Of a stretch of DNA of 19,556 nucleotides, positions 7,683 through 15,211 are shown piece after piece (positions within the stretch are counted from its first letter, which is position 1; each line of letters starts with the position of its first letter). The DNA comes from JAOZTV01 sp965371805 (lineage in GTDB: Bacteria; Acidobacteriota; Aminicenantia; UBA2199): assembly GCA_965371805.1 (NCBI GenBank), contig CBDUZW010000082.1, positions 1 to 19,556 on the forward strand, written 5' to 3'. Under the pieces are notes generated by a model that was not told the origin of the DNA, did not search any database, and saw only the letters and a list, made by a program, of their open reading frames with translations. The position numbers and the translations under genes were made by a program.

Positions 7683-8849
7683 ATGAGTGAAGAAAAAAAA
7701 ACTGAGGAAATTTATATCGGCGGCGCTTTCCATAAGGATTTAAAAGGGCAGAAATTATCTGGAACTATCAAGATTTATTCCGGTCAGATGGTACTTGATT
7801 CTGAAGAGAAAAAAATTAAATTTCCACTGGATGGAATTATTATAAGAAAGGGCGGGGCAAATAATAGATTGTATTTTTTTGAACATCCCTTTGTTCCCGG
7901 TTGTTCCATTTTTACCTCTGATACTTCAATTGTAAAAAATCCTTTTTTCAAGGAAAATATTGATTCCAAAAAAGAGATAAAAAAAGAGATAAAAAAAGAG
8001 GTAAAAAAAAGTGCCAAAAGATCATTATTAGTATTTATGATCTTTGTTTTTATTATATTGATGCTATTGGGTCTATATCAACTCAAAAAACCAGTGGTGA
8101 AATTTATTGCAAAAAAGATCCCTGCAGAGTGGGAAAAAACGCTTGGCAAAACTGTATTGGACCAATATAAAAGTGAAAAAAAATTCATCTCTGACCCATC
8201 TGTTATAGATAATATAAGAAAAATCACCGACCCTGTTCTGGATAGTATCAACTCTGAAAGATTTAAATTTTTTGTAAATATATCAAATGATCCCAGTTTA
8301 AATGCATTTGCATTGCCCGGCGGATATATTGTCATAAATACAGGGTTAATTCTGGCTGCAGAGAATCCTGAAGAAATTGCTGCTGTTTTGGCTCACGAAA
8401 TTGCTCATGTTACACTTCAGCATGGTTTCAGGAAAATAATAACATCTGCCGGTTTGTCCATTATTATCAGCTCAATTTTCGGTGATACTCAAGGAATATT
8501 GGCAGTAATCAGTAATAATGGATCTTATTTATTAGACAGGAAGTTTTCACGAGATTATGAGAGGGAAGCTGATAAACGGGGATTTGAGTATTTAAGCAGG
8601 GCAAATATAGATCCTTCAGGCATGATTACTTTTTTTGAAAAGTTAACCAATATTGAAAAAAACCGAAGTGGAATTGAACAGGCTCTTAATAAGTTGAATT
8701 TTCTTAGTACTCATCCTGAAACAGAGGAGAGGATCAAAAGACTCTCAAAGCTGTTTACAAAAGTAGAGAATACAAGAAAATTCTATAAGTTTGAGCTTGA
8801 TTTTAAAAAGTTCCAGGAAGAATTAAAAGATAAGTTAACAACTTACTAA
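7683..8849 (+). CDS. Membrane-anchored M48 family metalloprotease
   Basis: A 388-residue protein. Residues 1-90 are a beta-rich cytosolic domain, then a lysine/glutamate-rich linker (95-113), one transmembrane helix (about 114-132), and the M48 peptidase domain (about 165-370). HEIAH at 238-242 is the zinc and catalytic motif; DYEREAD at 291-297 supplies the third zinc ligand (E295), and STHP (342-345) is a conserved family segment. M48 enzymes such as BepA and HtpX act in envelope protein quality control. The order N-domain, helix, protease puts the active site across the membrane, an inference. The next gene begins 37 bp after the stop with a strong ribosome site, so this gene and the AIM24 genes likely form one operon. 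The ATG has no ribosome site. Confidence 0.9.
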   Translation: MSEEKKTEEIYIGGAFHKDLKGQKLSGTIKIYSGQMVLDSEEKKIKFPLDGIIIRKGGANNRLYFFEHPFVPGCSIFTSDTSIVKNPFFKENIDSKKEIKKEIKKEVKKSAKRSLLVFMIFVFIILMLLGLYQLKKPVVKFIAKKIPAEWEKTLGKTVLDQYKSEKKFISDPSVIDNIRKITDPVLDSINSERFKFFVNISNDPSLNAFALPGGYIVINTGLILAAENPEEIAAVLAHEIAHVTLQHGFRKIITSAGLSIIISSIFGDTQGILAVISNNGSYLLDRKFSRDYEREADKRGFEYLSRANIDPSGMITFFEKLTNIEKNRSGIEQALNKLNFLSTHPETEERIKRLSKLFTKVENTRKFYKFELDFKKFQEELKDKLTTY

Positions 8850-8886
8850 GTTAAAAACTTACAAATAAAAAATAAAAGGAGGTAAA

Positions 8887-9549
8887 ATGAAAACAGAAAT
8901 CAAGGGTGCTCCAGCCTTTGCCTATATTGATGTCGTTTTAGGGCCGGGGGAAGAGATAGTCGCTGAGTCAGATGCAATGTCTTCAATGTCTGCAGATCTG
9001 GATATGGATGCAAAGTTTAATGGTGGTTTTTTATCAGGACTTGCTAAGAAATTTTTAGGAGGGGAATCTCTCTTTGTCAACCATTTTAAAAATAAAAGTG
9101 ATCAGACAAAAAAACTTACATTAACTCAGGGAACTCCGGGTGATATAAGGGAATTAGATTTAAGAGATCAGAGTATCTGTCTTCAACCTGGGGCCTATAT
9201 TTGCTCTACTTCAGGATTGAAAATGGGTGTGAGATGGGCTGGTATTGCCTCCTTTGTAGGAAGAGAAGGTTTGTTTAAACTTGAAGTTTCCGGTACAGGA
9301 AAACTATGGTACGGAGCTTACGGCGGTTTGGTGGATAAGGAAGTAAGAGGAGAATATATTGTAGATAGTGGTCATCTTGTGGCATATGATCCCTCAATAA
9401 AATTGAAGATAAAAATGGCCGGAGGTATTTTTTCCAGTTTATTTGGTGGAGAAGGGTTGGTAACAAAAGTTGTGGGAAATGGAAAAATAACAATCCAATC
9501 CCGAAGTATAAGTGGATTAATCGGATGGATAAATCCGAAATTGAGGTAA
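8887..9549 (+). CDS. AIM24 / TIGR00266 family protein, paralogue 1
   Basis: A 220-residue beta-rich protein with the family layout: an early EEIVAESDAMSSMSADLDM segment, GGESLFVNHFKNKS (about 58-71), TPGDIRELDL, the central VSGTGKLWYGAYG, and the closing YIVDSGHLVAYD and GGEGLVTKVVGNGKITIQ segments. No signal peptide or membrane helix. AIM24-like proteins form a compact double beta-roll; the bacterial function is not established. AAAGGAGG precedes the ATG by five bases. Unlike the other two copies it has GREGLFKLEV where they have GESVFWLHL and GESLFLIRC. It is first of three tandem paralogues. Confidence 0.9.
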   Translation: MKTEIKGAPAFAYIDVVLGPGEEIVAESDAMSSMSADLDMDAKFNGGFLSGLAKKFLGGESLFVNHFKNKSDQTKKLTLTQGTPGDIRELDLRDQSICLQPGAYICSTSGLKMGVRWAGIASFVGREGLFKLEVSGTGKLWYGAYGGLVDKEVRGEYIVDSGHLVAYDPSIKLKIKMAGGIFSSLFGGEGLVTKVVGNGKITIQSRSISGLIGWINPKLR

Positions 9550-9552
9550 AAA

Positions 9553-10233
9553 ATGGATATAGAAATAGTACACGGACCGGGTAATTCCGCAGCAAAAATA
9601 GCACTGGCTCCTAATGAAAATTGTACTGCTGAAGGAGGAGCTATGATTGCTATGAGTGGTGATATGAATATGACAACAACTACTCATAAAAAAGGTAAAG
9701 GGGGGATTGGGAAGGCTCTAAAGAGAATGCTTTCAGGAGAGTCCTTCTTTTTAAATCATTACACTGCCGGATCTAATGGCGGCGAATTAATGCTTTCTGC
9801 AACCTTGCCGGGAGATATGATGCAATATGATCTGAAAAATGAAAATCTGATTGTTCAGGGAGGATCATATGTTGCAAGTGAACCTGGTGTAAATGTAGAT
9901 CTTGGCTGGCAGGGTTTTAAATCCTTATTGTCGGGAGAGAGTGTTTTCTGGCTTCACCTGAATGGAACAGGAAAGGTTATCTTAAACTCATTTGGTGCGA
10001 TATATCCAATTCAGGTTAATGGAGAACACATTGTTGATACAGGTCATATTGTTGCCTTTAATGAAACTTTAAATTTCTCAATTACGAAGGCTGGAAAAAG
10101 CTGGGTTTCATCTTTTCTGGGTGGAGAAGGACTGGTTTGCAAGTTTAAAGGACAGGGGACAGTCTGGTGCCAATCTCATAATGAAGTGGGTTTTGGGAAA
10201 ATCTTAGGTCCTCTATTGCGTCCGAGAAGATAG
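9553..10233 (+). CDS. AIM24 / TIGR00266 family protein, paralogue 2
   Basis: A 226-residue AIM24-fold protein with the segments EGGAMIAMSGDMNM, SGESFFLNHYTAGSNGG, LPGDMMQYDL, GESVFWLHLNGTGKVI, HIVDTGHIVAFNETL and GGEGLVCKFKGQGTVWCQS in family order. It starts three bases after the first paralogue's stop; GAGG inside the end of that gene can serve as its ribosome site. The N-terminus is the shortest of the three. The C-terminus ends in basic residues (RPRR). The biochemical role is unknown; the three copies have diverged enough to suggest a hetero-oligomer or distinct partners (inference). Confidence 0.9.
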   Translation: MDIEIVHGPGNSAAKIALAPNENCTAEGGAMIAMSGDMNMTTTTHKKGKGGIGKALKRMLSGESFFLNHYTAGSNGGELMLSATLPGDMMQYDLKNENLIVQGGSYVASEPGVNVDLGWQGFKSLLSGESVFWLHLNGTGKVILNSFGAIYPIQVNGEHIVDTGHIVAFNETLNFSITKAGKSWVSSFLGGEGLVCKFKGQGTVWCQSHNEVGFGKILGPLLRPRR

Positions 10234-10246
10234 GGAGGAAAATAAA

Positions 10247-10930
10247 ATGGAAAAAACACAATCAGATTTTAAATATAGTATAGATTGTAAGCCTGATTTC
10301 AGTCTTTTAAATATAGATATTCCAGTTGGCAAAAAGCTCAAAGTTGAGGCATCTGCTATGGCAACTATGGATACTAATATTAAGATGAAAACAAAATTTA
10401 AAGGTGGCTTAGGCCGTTTTTTAACAGGTGAATCAATATTTATAAATGAATTTTCAGCAGAGGGTAAGGATGGCGAAATTAAAATAGCCCCGGGACCAGC
10501 AGGTGATATGGATCATGTCTACCTTAATAATAATACTATCTATCTGCAAAACTCAGCATTTGTTGCAAGCGGGATGGATGTAAAGATTGAAACAAAATGG
10601 CAGGGATTGATGAAAGGTTTTTTCTCCGGAGAATCTCTTTTTTTGATAAGATGTTCCGGTGTTGGAGATCTCTGGTTTAATACTTACGGTGCTATTATTG
10701 AACTTGATGTAAAGGGTGACTACGTCGTGGATACTGGACATATCGTTGCATTTACCGAAGGTCTGGATTATAAGATTACAAAGGTGGGCGGATATAAATC
10801 TCTGTTTTTCTCAGGAGAAGGACTGGTCTGTCGTTTTTCTGGTGAAGGAAAGGTTTGGATTCAAACCAAGCAGGTGCCTGCATTTTCATCCTGGGTACGC
10901 CCATTTAGACCTGCAAAAAAAAGTAATTAG
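10247..10930 (+). CDS. AIM24 / TIGR00266 family protein, paralogue 3
   Basis: A 227-residue AIM24-fold protein with about 15 extra residues at the N-terminus, then EASAMATMDTNIKMKTKF, TGESIFINEFSAEGKDGE, GPAGDMDHVYL, SGESLFLIRCSGVGDLWF, YVVDTGHIVAFTEGLDYKI and SGEGLVCRFSGEGKVWIQT. It follows paralogue 2 by 13 bases with GGGAGG as ribosome site. It closes the M48-AIM24 operon, and a strong terminator begins 32 bp after its stop. The function is unknown, as for the other two. Confidence 0.9.
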   Translation: MEKTQSDFKYSIDCKPDFSLLNIDIPVGKKLKVEASAMATMDTNIKMKTKFKGGLGRFLTGESIFINEFSAEGKDGEIKIAPGPAGDMDHVYLNNNTIYLQNSAFVASGMDVKIETKWQGLMKGFFSGESLFLIRCSGVGDLWFNTYGAIIELDVKGDYVVDTGHIVAFTEGLDYKITKVGGYKSLFFSGEGLVCRFSGEGKVWIQTKQVPAFSSWVRPFRPAKKSN

Positions 10931-10962
10931 AAGTATTGTAAATTAGTAAAATATGAATATAT

Positions 10963-10990
10963 ATCAGGGATTTAAAAAATCCCTGATTTT
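10963..10990. terminator. Intrinsic terminator, probably shared by convergent genes
   Basis: ATCAGGGATTT (10963-10973), a three-base loop, and AAATCCCTGAT (10977-10987) form an 11-bp perfect stem followed by a T-run on the plus strand. It ends the AIM24 operon. It also lies just past the end of the convergent minus-strand gene and could stop that transcript, although the U-tract on that side is weaker. Confidence 0.85.
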
Positions 10991-11028
10991 CATCTCCCTT
11001 CATCCATTTATAATATATACTATTTATT

Positions 11029-12282
11029 TTAATCAATCCATTCCCATGCCAGGTAATGTTTGATGCCTTTTCTGTTCCCCATTGATATTTCATCAAGAGA
11101 GACCACATATTTATTATAGTTATCTTTTATATTTTCCAAATTTCCAAATTCTCTTTCTATCACATCATTATCATAAAGTTGATAAGCAACCTGTATGTAT
11201 ATTCTGTCATCTCCTTTTTCGGCAATAAAATCTATCTCTTTAGTTCCAAGTTTTCCTACATAAACAGAATAACCTTTTCTAATTAAATCAAGGTAAACTG
11301 CATTTTCAAGATATTTACCCGGTACAGGATCAAAAGCAGAAGATAGAAATAGCTTAAATGCAGGATCATTTATATAGTATTTACGTTCACCAAGAAGAAG
11401 CTTTTTCCCTTTTAAATCAAATCTTTGAGCCTGATGAATAAAAAAAGCTTCTTCCAAAAAAGATATATAACTTCCTATTGTCTCTCTTGTTGCGTTTATT
11501 TTATTACTATTCAGATAATTAATAATAGCGGTCAGTGAAAAAAGATTACCAATGTTATCTAACATATACCTTATAACGTTTTCAAGTAAATAAACATCTC
11601 TCACCTCGTGCCTTCCTACAATATCTCTTAATATAATTGAGTCTTTTAAAGATGAAATATAATTTCTTTTTACTTCCATATCGTTCATTTTTAAACTCTC
11701 CGGATTTCCCCCGTTTCTCATATATTCAATAAATGTTTCTTTATTTCTTTTTTTATTCAGGAAATCCAAATACTCAGTATAGCTGAATGGAAACACATTA
11801 ATTGATATATATCTACCTCCCAGATATGTTGCAAGTTCGGAGGAGAGCAGATTTGCATTTGAGCCGGTAATAAAAACCTCATATTCATCTACATAATCCT
11901 GTGAAAATGAATTTACTGCTCTTTCCCAATTTGATATTTCCTGAACTTCATCAAGAAATATATAGATTTTTCCCTCTGGTTTTAATTTTTGCTTATATTC
12001 ATCAATGATTTTTTGTAAAATCTGTTCATTATTAATAAAATTTAATGCTCCAATGTCTTTATTGATATATATGACATTATTGATAGAAACCCCCTCTGAT
12101 ATTAGCTGATCGATCATCATTCTCAAAATATAGCTTTTACCACTCCTTCTTTGTCCCAGAAGCACCTTGATTAATGAATTTCCGGTGTGTTTTGATAATT
12201 TTTTTAAATATTGCACCCTGACAAAACCTTTTTTTATGGGTTGACCATCCCAGAAATTATATTTTTTAATAATATCAAACAT
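11029..12282 (-). CDS. AAA-type ATPase with DUF4143 domain
   Basis: A 417-residue protein of the common ATP-binding/DUF4143 family. Walker A GQRRSGKS is at 43-50, Walker B IYIFLDEVQ at 106-114, and sensor segment FITGSNANLL at 137-146. The DUF4143 region (about 200-375) ends in a PD-(D/E)xK-like nuclease fold: LEN at 325-327 and KEIDFIAE at 348-355, but the usual ExK strand reads IQVAYQL, so catalysis may be lost. These genes are frequent, strain-variable solitary genes of unknown function in Bacteroidota, Spirochaetes and others. AGGAG lies 7 bases before the ATG, with a good promoter further upstream. It is monocistronic and may mark the left edge of the accessory region. Confidence 0.88.
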   Translation of the reverse strand: MFDIIKKYNFWDGQPIKKGFVRVQYLKKLSKHTGNSLIKVLLGQRRSGKSYILRMMIDQLISEGVSINNVIYINKDIGALNFINNEQILQKIIDEYKQKLKPEGKIYIFLDEVQEISNWERAVNSFSQDYVDEYEVFITGSNANLLSSELATYLGGRYISINVFPFSYTEYLDFLNKKRNKETFIEYMRNGGNPESLKMNDMEVKRNYISSLKDSIILRDIVGRHEVRDVYLLENVIRYMLDNIGNLFSLTAIINYLNSNKINATRETIGSYISFLEEAFFIHQAQRFDLKGKKLLLGERKYYINDPAFKLFLSSAFDPVPGKYLENAVYLDLIRKGYSVYVGKLGTKEIDFIAEKGDDRIYIQVAYQLYDNDVIEREFGNLENIKDNYNKYVVSLDEISMGNRKGIKHYLAWEWID

Positions 12283-12304
12283 ATTGTTCTCCTGTCACAG
12301 TGCA

Positions 12305-12333
12305 ATTATAGTATTGTTTTTTATTATTTTCAA
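12305..12333 (-). promoter_or_regulatory. Sigma70-type promoter for the AAA/DUF4143 gene
   Basis: On the minus strand TTGAAA (12333-12328), a 17-base spacer and a perfect TATAAT (12310-12305) precede ATG 12282. The predicted start near 12298 leaves a short leader containing the AGGAG ribosome site. Confidence 0.65.
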
Positions 12334-12528
12334 CTGTTTATAAGATTATACTCTTGTTTTTGATGCAAAACGTCAGTTTTAAAGAATATACTTTGATTAT
12401 TGATTCGTGAAACAATAATAGAATTCATTATTTTGCTTAAATTTATAAGGAATTAAGTAAGAGAAGTAAAAAATTAAAACTCCGTCCCCAAAAATTTCCA
12501 AAAATTTGTAAAAAAGAAAAATAGCAGG

Positions 12529-12684
12529 AAGTAAATAAGTAAAACCCCATCCCGGATTTTTTTTTACGTTTGAATTTTGTTGATATCCAATGTAATTTCG
12601 TTCGTATTTTGTGAAAAATTCATTATTATTCGTTCGTTATTTGTGAAATACGCTTGTAAAGAGAAAGGGGGACAGGCAAGATTT
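12529..12684 (+). repeat. REP/MITE-like repeat unit A with a GGGGGACAGGC end
   Basis: Left arm AAGTAAATAAGTAAAACCCC followed by ATCCCGGATTTT (12529-12560). Right arm AAAGAGAAAGGGGGACAGGC then AAGATTT (12658-12684). Both arms recur in unit B in the same order and at nearly the same distance. The interior contains a degenerate direct repeat, TTCGTTCG-(TATTTTG/TTATTTG)-TGAAA (about 12600-12649). The GGGACAGGC end resembles sequences I associate with Y1 (REP-associated) transposase elements; no transposase is present. Confidence 0.65.
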
Positions 12685-12816
12685 GTTTCAGATTTTAACA
12701 AAGGAGACAGGATTATTGATATTCCACTATATGCTTTGAAATCAATTTTTACTGATTAAGTATTGATAACTTTGTTTTTATACAAATTTCAAGTTCAACT
12801 TGATTCTTAATGCATA

Positions 12817-12967
12817 AAGTAAATAAGTAAAACCCCGGCCCGGATTTTCCTACAAGAAAGAGCAAATCTATTTAATACTGTCTGATTTTTAATTCCCTCG
12901 AATTCGGGGGAATTAAAATTTGGATAATTAAAGAGAAAGGAAAGAGAAAGGGAAAAGGCAAGATTTT
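12817..12967 (+). repeat. REP/MITE-like repeat unit B
   Basis: Left arm 12817-12848 differs from that of unit A at only two of 32 positions (GG for AT before CCCGG). Right arm 12941-12967 is AAAGAGAAAGGGAAAAGGCA then AGATTTT. Unit length is 151 bp against 156 in unit A. The interiors differ: this one carries a long palindrome instead of the TTCGTTCG repeats. Conserved ends around variable cargo suggest mobilisation through the ends. Confidence 0.65.
12887..12918. repeat. 32-nt near-perfect palindrome inside unit B
   Basis: The sequence runs from TTTTAATTCCC through a central CGAATTCG to GGGAATTAAAA. Fifteen of sixteen pairs are Watson-Crick and the remaining pair is T/G, a wobble in RNA. It could fold as a hairpin or cruciform and act as a transposase recognition hairpin or a transcript end. 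Confidence 0.6.
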
Positions 12968-13030
12968 TTTCTCTAGATTTTTTTCCAATGTCAAATAGTT
13001 ATATCTATTTGATGTTACGGAATCATATGG

Positions 13031-13276
13031 TTATTTTCTTCCTTTAATTGCTCCATGTTGAGTGGTAGTTCGGAAATCCCGAACAACCACTTCTTCTTCT
13101 AATTCACCATCTTTAAATATATTTTTTATATTTTTACTTATTATTGTTTTTGCCTTTTGAAAAAACTCACATAATTGAGCTTGATTTAACCAGGCGGTCT
13201 CATTCTCAAGATGAGTTCTAGTTTTTACTTTCCCATTCTATATCTTATAAATTATAAGTTGATTGTTTTTTATCAT
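13031..13276 (-). pseudogene. rhuM: RhuM family protein, N-terminal remnant with nonsense codon
   Basis: From ATG 13276 the minus strand reads 82 codons to TAA 13031. It contains MIKNNQLIIYKI, an in-frame TAG (13238-13240), then NGKVKTRTHLENETAWLNQA, QLCEFFQKAKTIISKNIKNI, FKDGELEEE and VVVRDFRTTT before the sequence is lost. This is the N-terminal pattern of RhuM (virulence protein) family members as I know them, which are around 330 residues; here only about a quarter remains and it is interrupted. RhuM genes are often found inside type I restriction loci, and an hsdR fragment on the same strand lies at the right edge. No convincing ribosome site is visible. Confidence 0.8.
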
Positions 13277-13340
13277 AACTAATTTTTAACAAATAATAGA
13301 ATTATTGTCAATAAACTAAAAGACTGACCCCTGAAATAAG

Positions 13341-13383
13341 AAAAGGGGACAGGCAAATTATTTTTTTTACTATTATCCTGTCC
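13341..13383 (+). repeat. Solitary GGGGACAGGC repeat end with short inverted repeat
   Basis: AAAAGGGGACAGGCAAATTA (13341-13360) is a third variant of the repeat right arm. GGACAGG (13347-13353) is matched by CCTGTCC (13377-13383). No left arm of the A/B type precedes it; AGACTGACCCC at 13321 may be the corresponding left end of a shorter variant. Confidence 0.45.
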
Positions 13384-13456
13384 AAATAACTTCGGAATCA
13401 GTGTCCAGAATCACTGGAATATGTACTAATAATTTTTTTTAAATAAAAAATTTATT

Positions 13457-13485
13457 TTGACTTTTAATTTAAAAAAAAATATAAT
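13457..13485 (+). promoter_or_regulatory. Near-consensus sigma70 promoter of the three-gene cassette
   Basis: TTGACT (13457-13462), a 17-base spacer and a perfect TATAAT (13480-13485). Transcription would start near 13492, giving a leader of about 57 bases to ATG 13549. Just upstream a short dyad TCCAG-AATCA-CTGGA (13404-13418) could be an operator. This is the best-matching promoter in the window and implies the cassette is independently expressed. Confidence 0.72.
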
Positions 13486-13548
13486 GCATATGGGTAAAAT
13501 ATAAAATTTACTCAAATGGATTTTTATATAAAAAAAAGATGAATTAAA

Positions 13549-15210
13549 ATGAAACTTACAAAATTTGATATAGGTGCTGATGTAATATCTATTTTAACAA
13601 AAGGGATGTATCCAGACCCAAGAGATGCAATAAGAGAGTATATTCAAAATGCTGTTGATGCTGGTTCAAAAAAAGTTACTGTCAAAATTAGACAAAACTC
13701 TATTGTTGTTCAAGATAATGGTTTTGGAATGGATAGAGATATCTTAAGAAAAGCACTTAGAGTTGGTGTGTCGGACAAGAACCCTAAAAAAGATGTAGGG
13801 TTTATGGGAATTGGTATTTATAGCTCATTTCACCTATGTGATAAAATTAATATTTATTCACGGATGAAAGATAAGGAACCATATTTGCTATCTATGGATT
13901 TTAAAGGTATGAGAGATTTATTAAAAATTCAAAAAGAGCTTAGATTAAAGGGTGAAATAGACAGCGATAAACTAACCGATTTGCAAACTTTACTGGAAAA
14001 ATATATTAGTTTGTCAGAAAAAAATGAGTTAACTATAAATGATTTTCCGTTAGAAGGAACAAGAGTTGAACTTACAGGATTGAATTCAAATTTTTATAGT
14101 TTATTATCAGATTTTAAAGAAATAAAAACTTATTTAAAAGAAGTTGTTCCTTTACACTTTGATAAGACTAATTTCAAATGGGGAGAAGTTATTGAACAAA
14201 AAATAATTGACGAATGTGATAGAAATGATGCTAGATTTGAATTAATTGACTTAAATTTGCAGGTAAATGGTGTTGTTGAAGATTTATATAAACCATATAT
14301 AGATGAAAATTTTCATAATAACTCTCCTCAAGAACCATATTATAAAATATTGAAAGATGGTAAAACATTTATTGGTGTTGTTTGGGGATGTCTAAATTCA
14401 GATAGAAAGAAAATATCTAATAGAGAGCTAAGAGGGTTTTTATTAAAAAAACAAGGATTTGCAATAGGAAAAAGAGAGAATCTAGTTTCTTACTTTGGAC
14501 AAAGGACTCATTTTGACAGATATATAGGAGAAGTTGTTGTTATAAATTCTAATTTGTTGCCGAATGCATCAAGAAATGATTTAGAATATTCATCACTGAG
14601 AGAATTGTTTTATAAATGCTTAGGTGAAGGTTTTACAGACTTCAACACAAAATCATCAGATTTCCAGGCATATAATAAAGCGAGTGAGGATATTGCAGAA
14701 TTTGCAAAAGAAGTTAAATTAATTATAGGTATCTACAATCCTTATTCTGAGAATTCATCAGAAATGATTAAGAATATTGTGACTTTAAATAAAATTAGTA
14801 ATAAAATTGACAGTATAATAAAACGAAACACATTTGGTAAAGAAAATGAAAAGAAAACTGAAGCCAAGTCACTTAGAACAACAATAAACGAGTTAAAACA
14901 AGATATTGAGAATACCATAGATTCACTGATAAAAAAAAAGAATAAAAATACAAGCACAAAAACTCAAACTAATAAAAAAACAAAAATTGCCAAAAAACTC
15001 TCAGAAATAAATACTTCAGGTACTGATACAAAAAAGTATGAATCTTTTATTGATCTTTTAAAAGATCTAGATATAGAATTAACAAACGACATAGAATCTA
15101 TTTTTGATATTTTAGACGAACAATATATACAAGGCTATTCTGAAAACAAAGAACATTATCAAGAAATATTACATGAACTAAAAAGTAAAATAAGCGATTT
15201 AATTATCTAG
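13549..15210 (+). CDS. GHKL (Hsp90-like) ATPase, first gene of the three-gene cassette
   Basis: A 553-residue protein. The Bergerat ATP-binding fold occupies about 20-200. The N-box in REYIQNAVDAG has E30, N34 and D37; the G1 box DNGFGMD is at 56-62, and the G2 box GFMGIGIYSSF is at 84-94. This is the Hsp90/MutL/gyrase/MORC class, in which ATP binding drives N-terminal dimer closure. A middle domain follows (about 200-370), including SRNELRGFLLKKQG-like core residues and the segment NASRNDLEYSSLRE. The C-terminal third (about 430-553) is charged, lysine/threonine-rich and coiled-coil-prone. It lacks histidine kinase, toprim and endonuclease signatures. The ribosome site is weak. The next gene starts one base after its stop. 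The ATPase class is secure; the partner and role are unknown. Confidence 0.88.
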   Translation: MKLTKFDIGADVISILTKGMYPDPRDAIREYIQNAVDAGSKKVTVKIRQNSIVVQDNGFGMDRDILRKALRVGVSDKNPKKDVGFMGIGIYSSFHLCDKINIYSRMKDKEPYLLSMDFKGMRDLLKIQKELRLKGEIDSDKLTDLQTLLEKYISLSEKNELTINDFPLEGTRVELTGLNSNFYSLLSDFKEIKTYLKEVVPLHFDKTNFKWGEVIEQKIIDECDRNDARFELIDLNLQVNGVVEDLYKPYIDENFHNNSPQEPYYKILKDGKTFIGVVWGCLNSDRKKISNRELRGFLLKKQGFAIGKRENLVSYFGQRTHFDRYIGEVVVINSNLLPNASRNDLEYSSLRELFYKCLGEGFTDFNTKSSDFQAYNKASEDIAEFAKEVKLIIGIYNPYSENSSEMIKNIVTLNKISNKIDSIIKRNTFGKENEKKTEAKSLRTTINELKQDIENTIDSLIKKKNKNTSTKTQTNKKTKIAKKLSEINTSGTDTKKYESFIDLLKDLDIELTNDIESIFDILDEQYIQGYSENKEHYQEILHELKSKISDLII

Positions 15211-15211
15211 T

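Larger units (their letters stand above)
12283..13548. other. 1.27-kb region of mobile-repeat debris between the ATPase and the GHKL cassette
   Basis: This gap holds the ATPase promoter, two related ~150-bp repeat units, partial repeat ends, a 32-nt palindrome, the rhuM remnant, and the promoter of the downstream cassette. An open frame at 12577-12759 falls largely inside a repeat unit and shows no family features. I see no intact gene and no RNA gene. Its composition is that of an insertion hot spot. Confidence 0.7.

Noticed and set aside
8078..8335. Open frames antisense to the long genes, here and elsewhere
   Set aside because: They lie inside well-supported genes, lack ribosome sites, and their translations show no family features.
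12577..12759. 60-codon open frame between the ATPase and the cassette
   Set aside because: It runs through repeat unit A, including the GGGGGACAGGC arm, and has no family features or ribosome site.
12481..13400. Repeats in the intergenic region as a CRISPR array
   Set aside because: Repeats are few, differ in sequence, lack regular 30-40-base spacing, and no cas genes are present.
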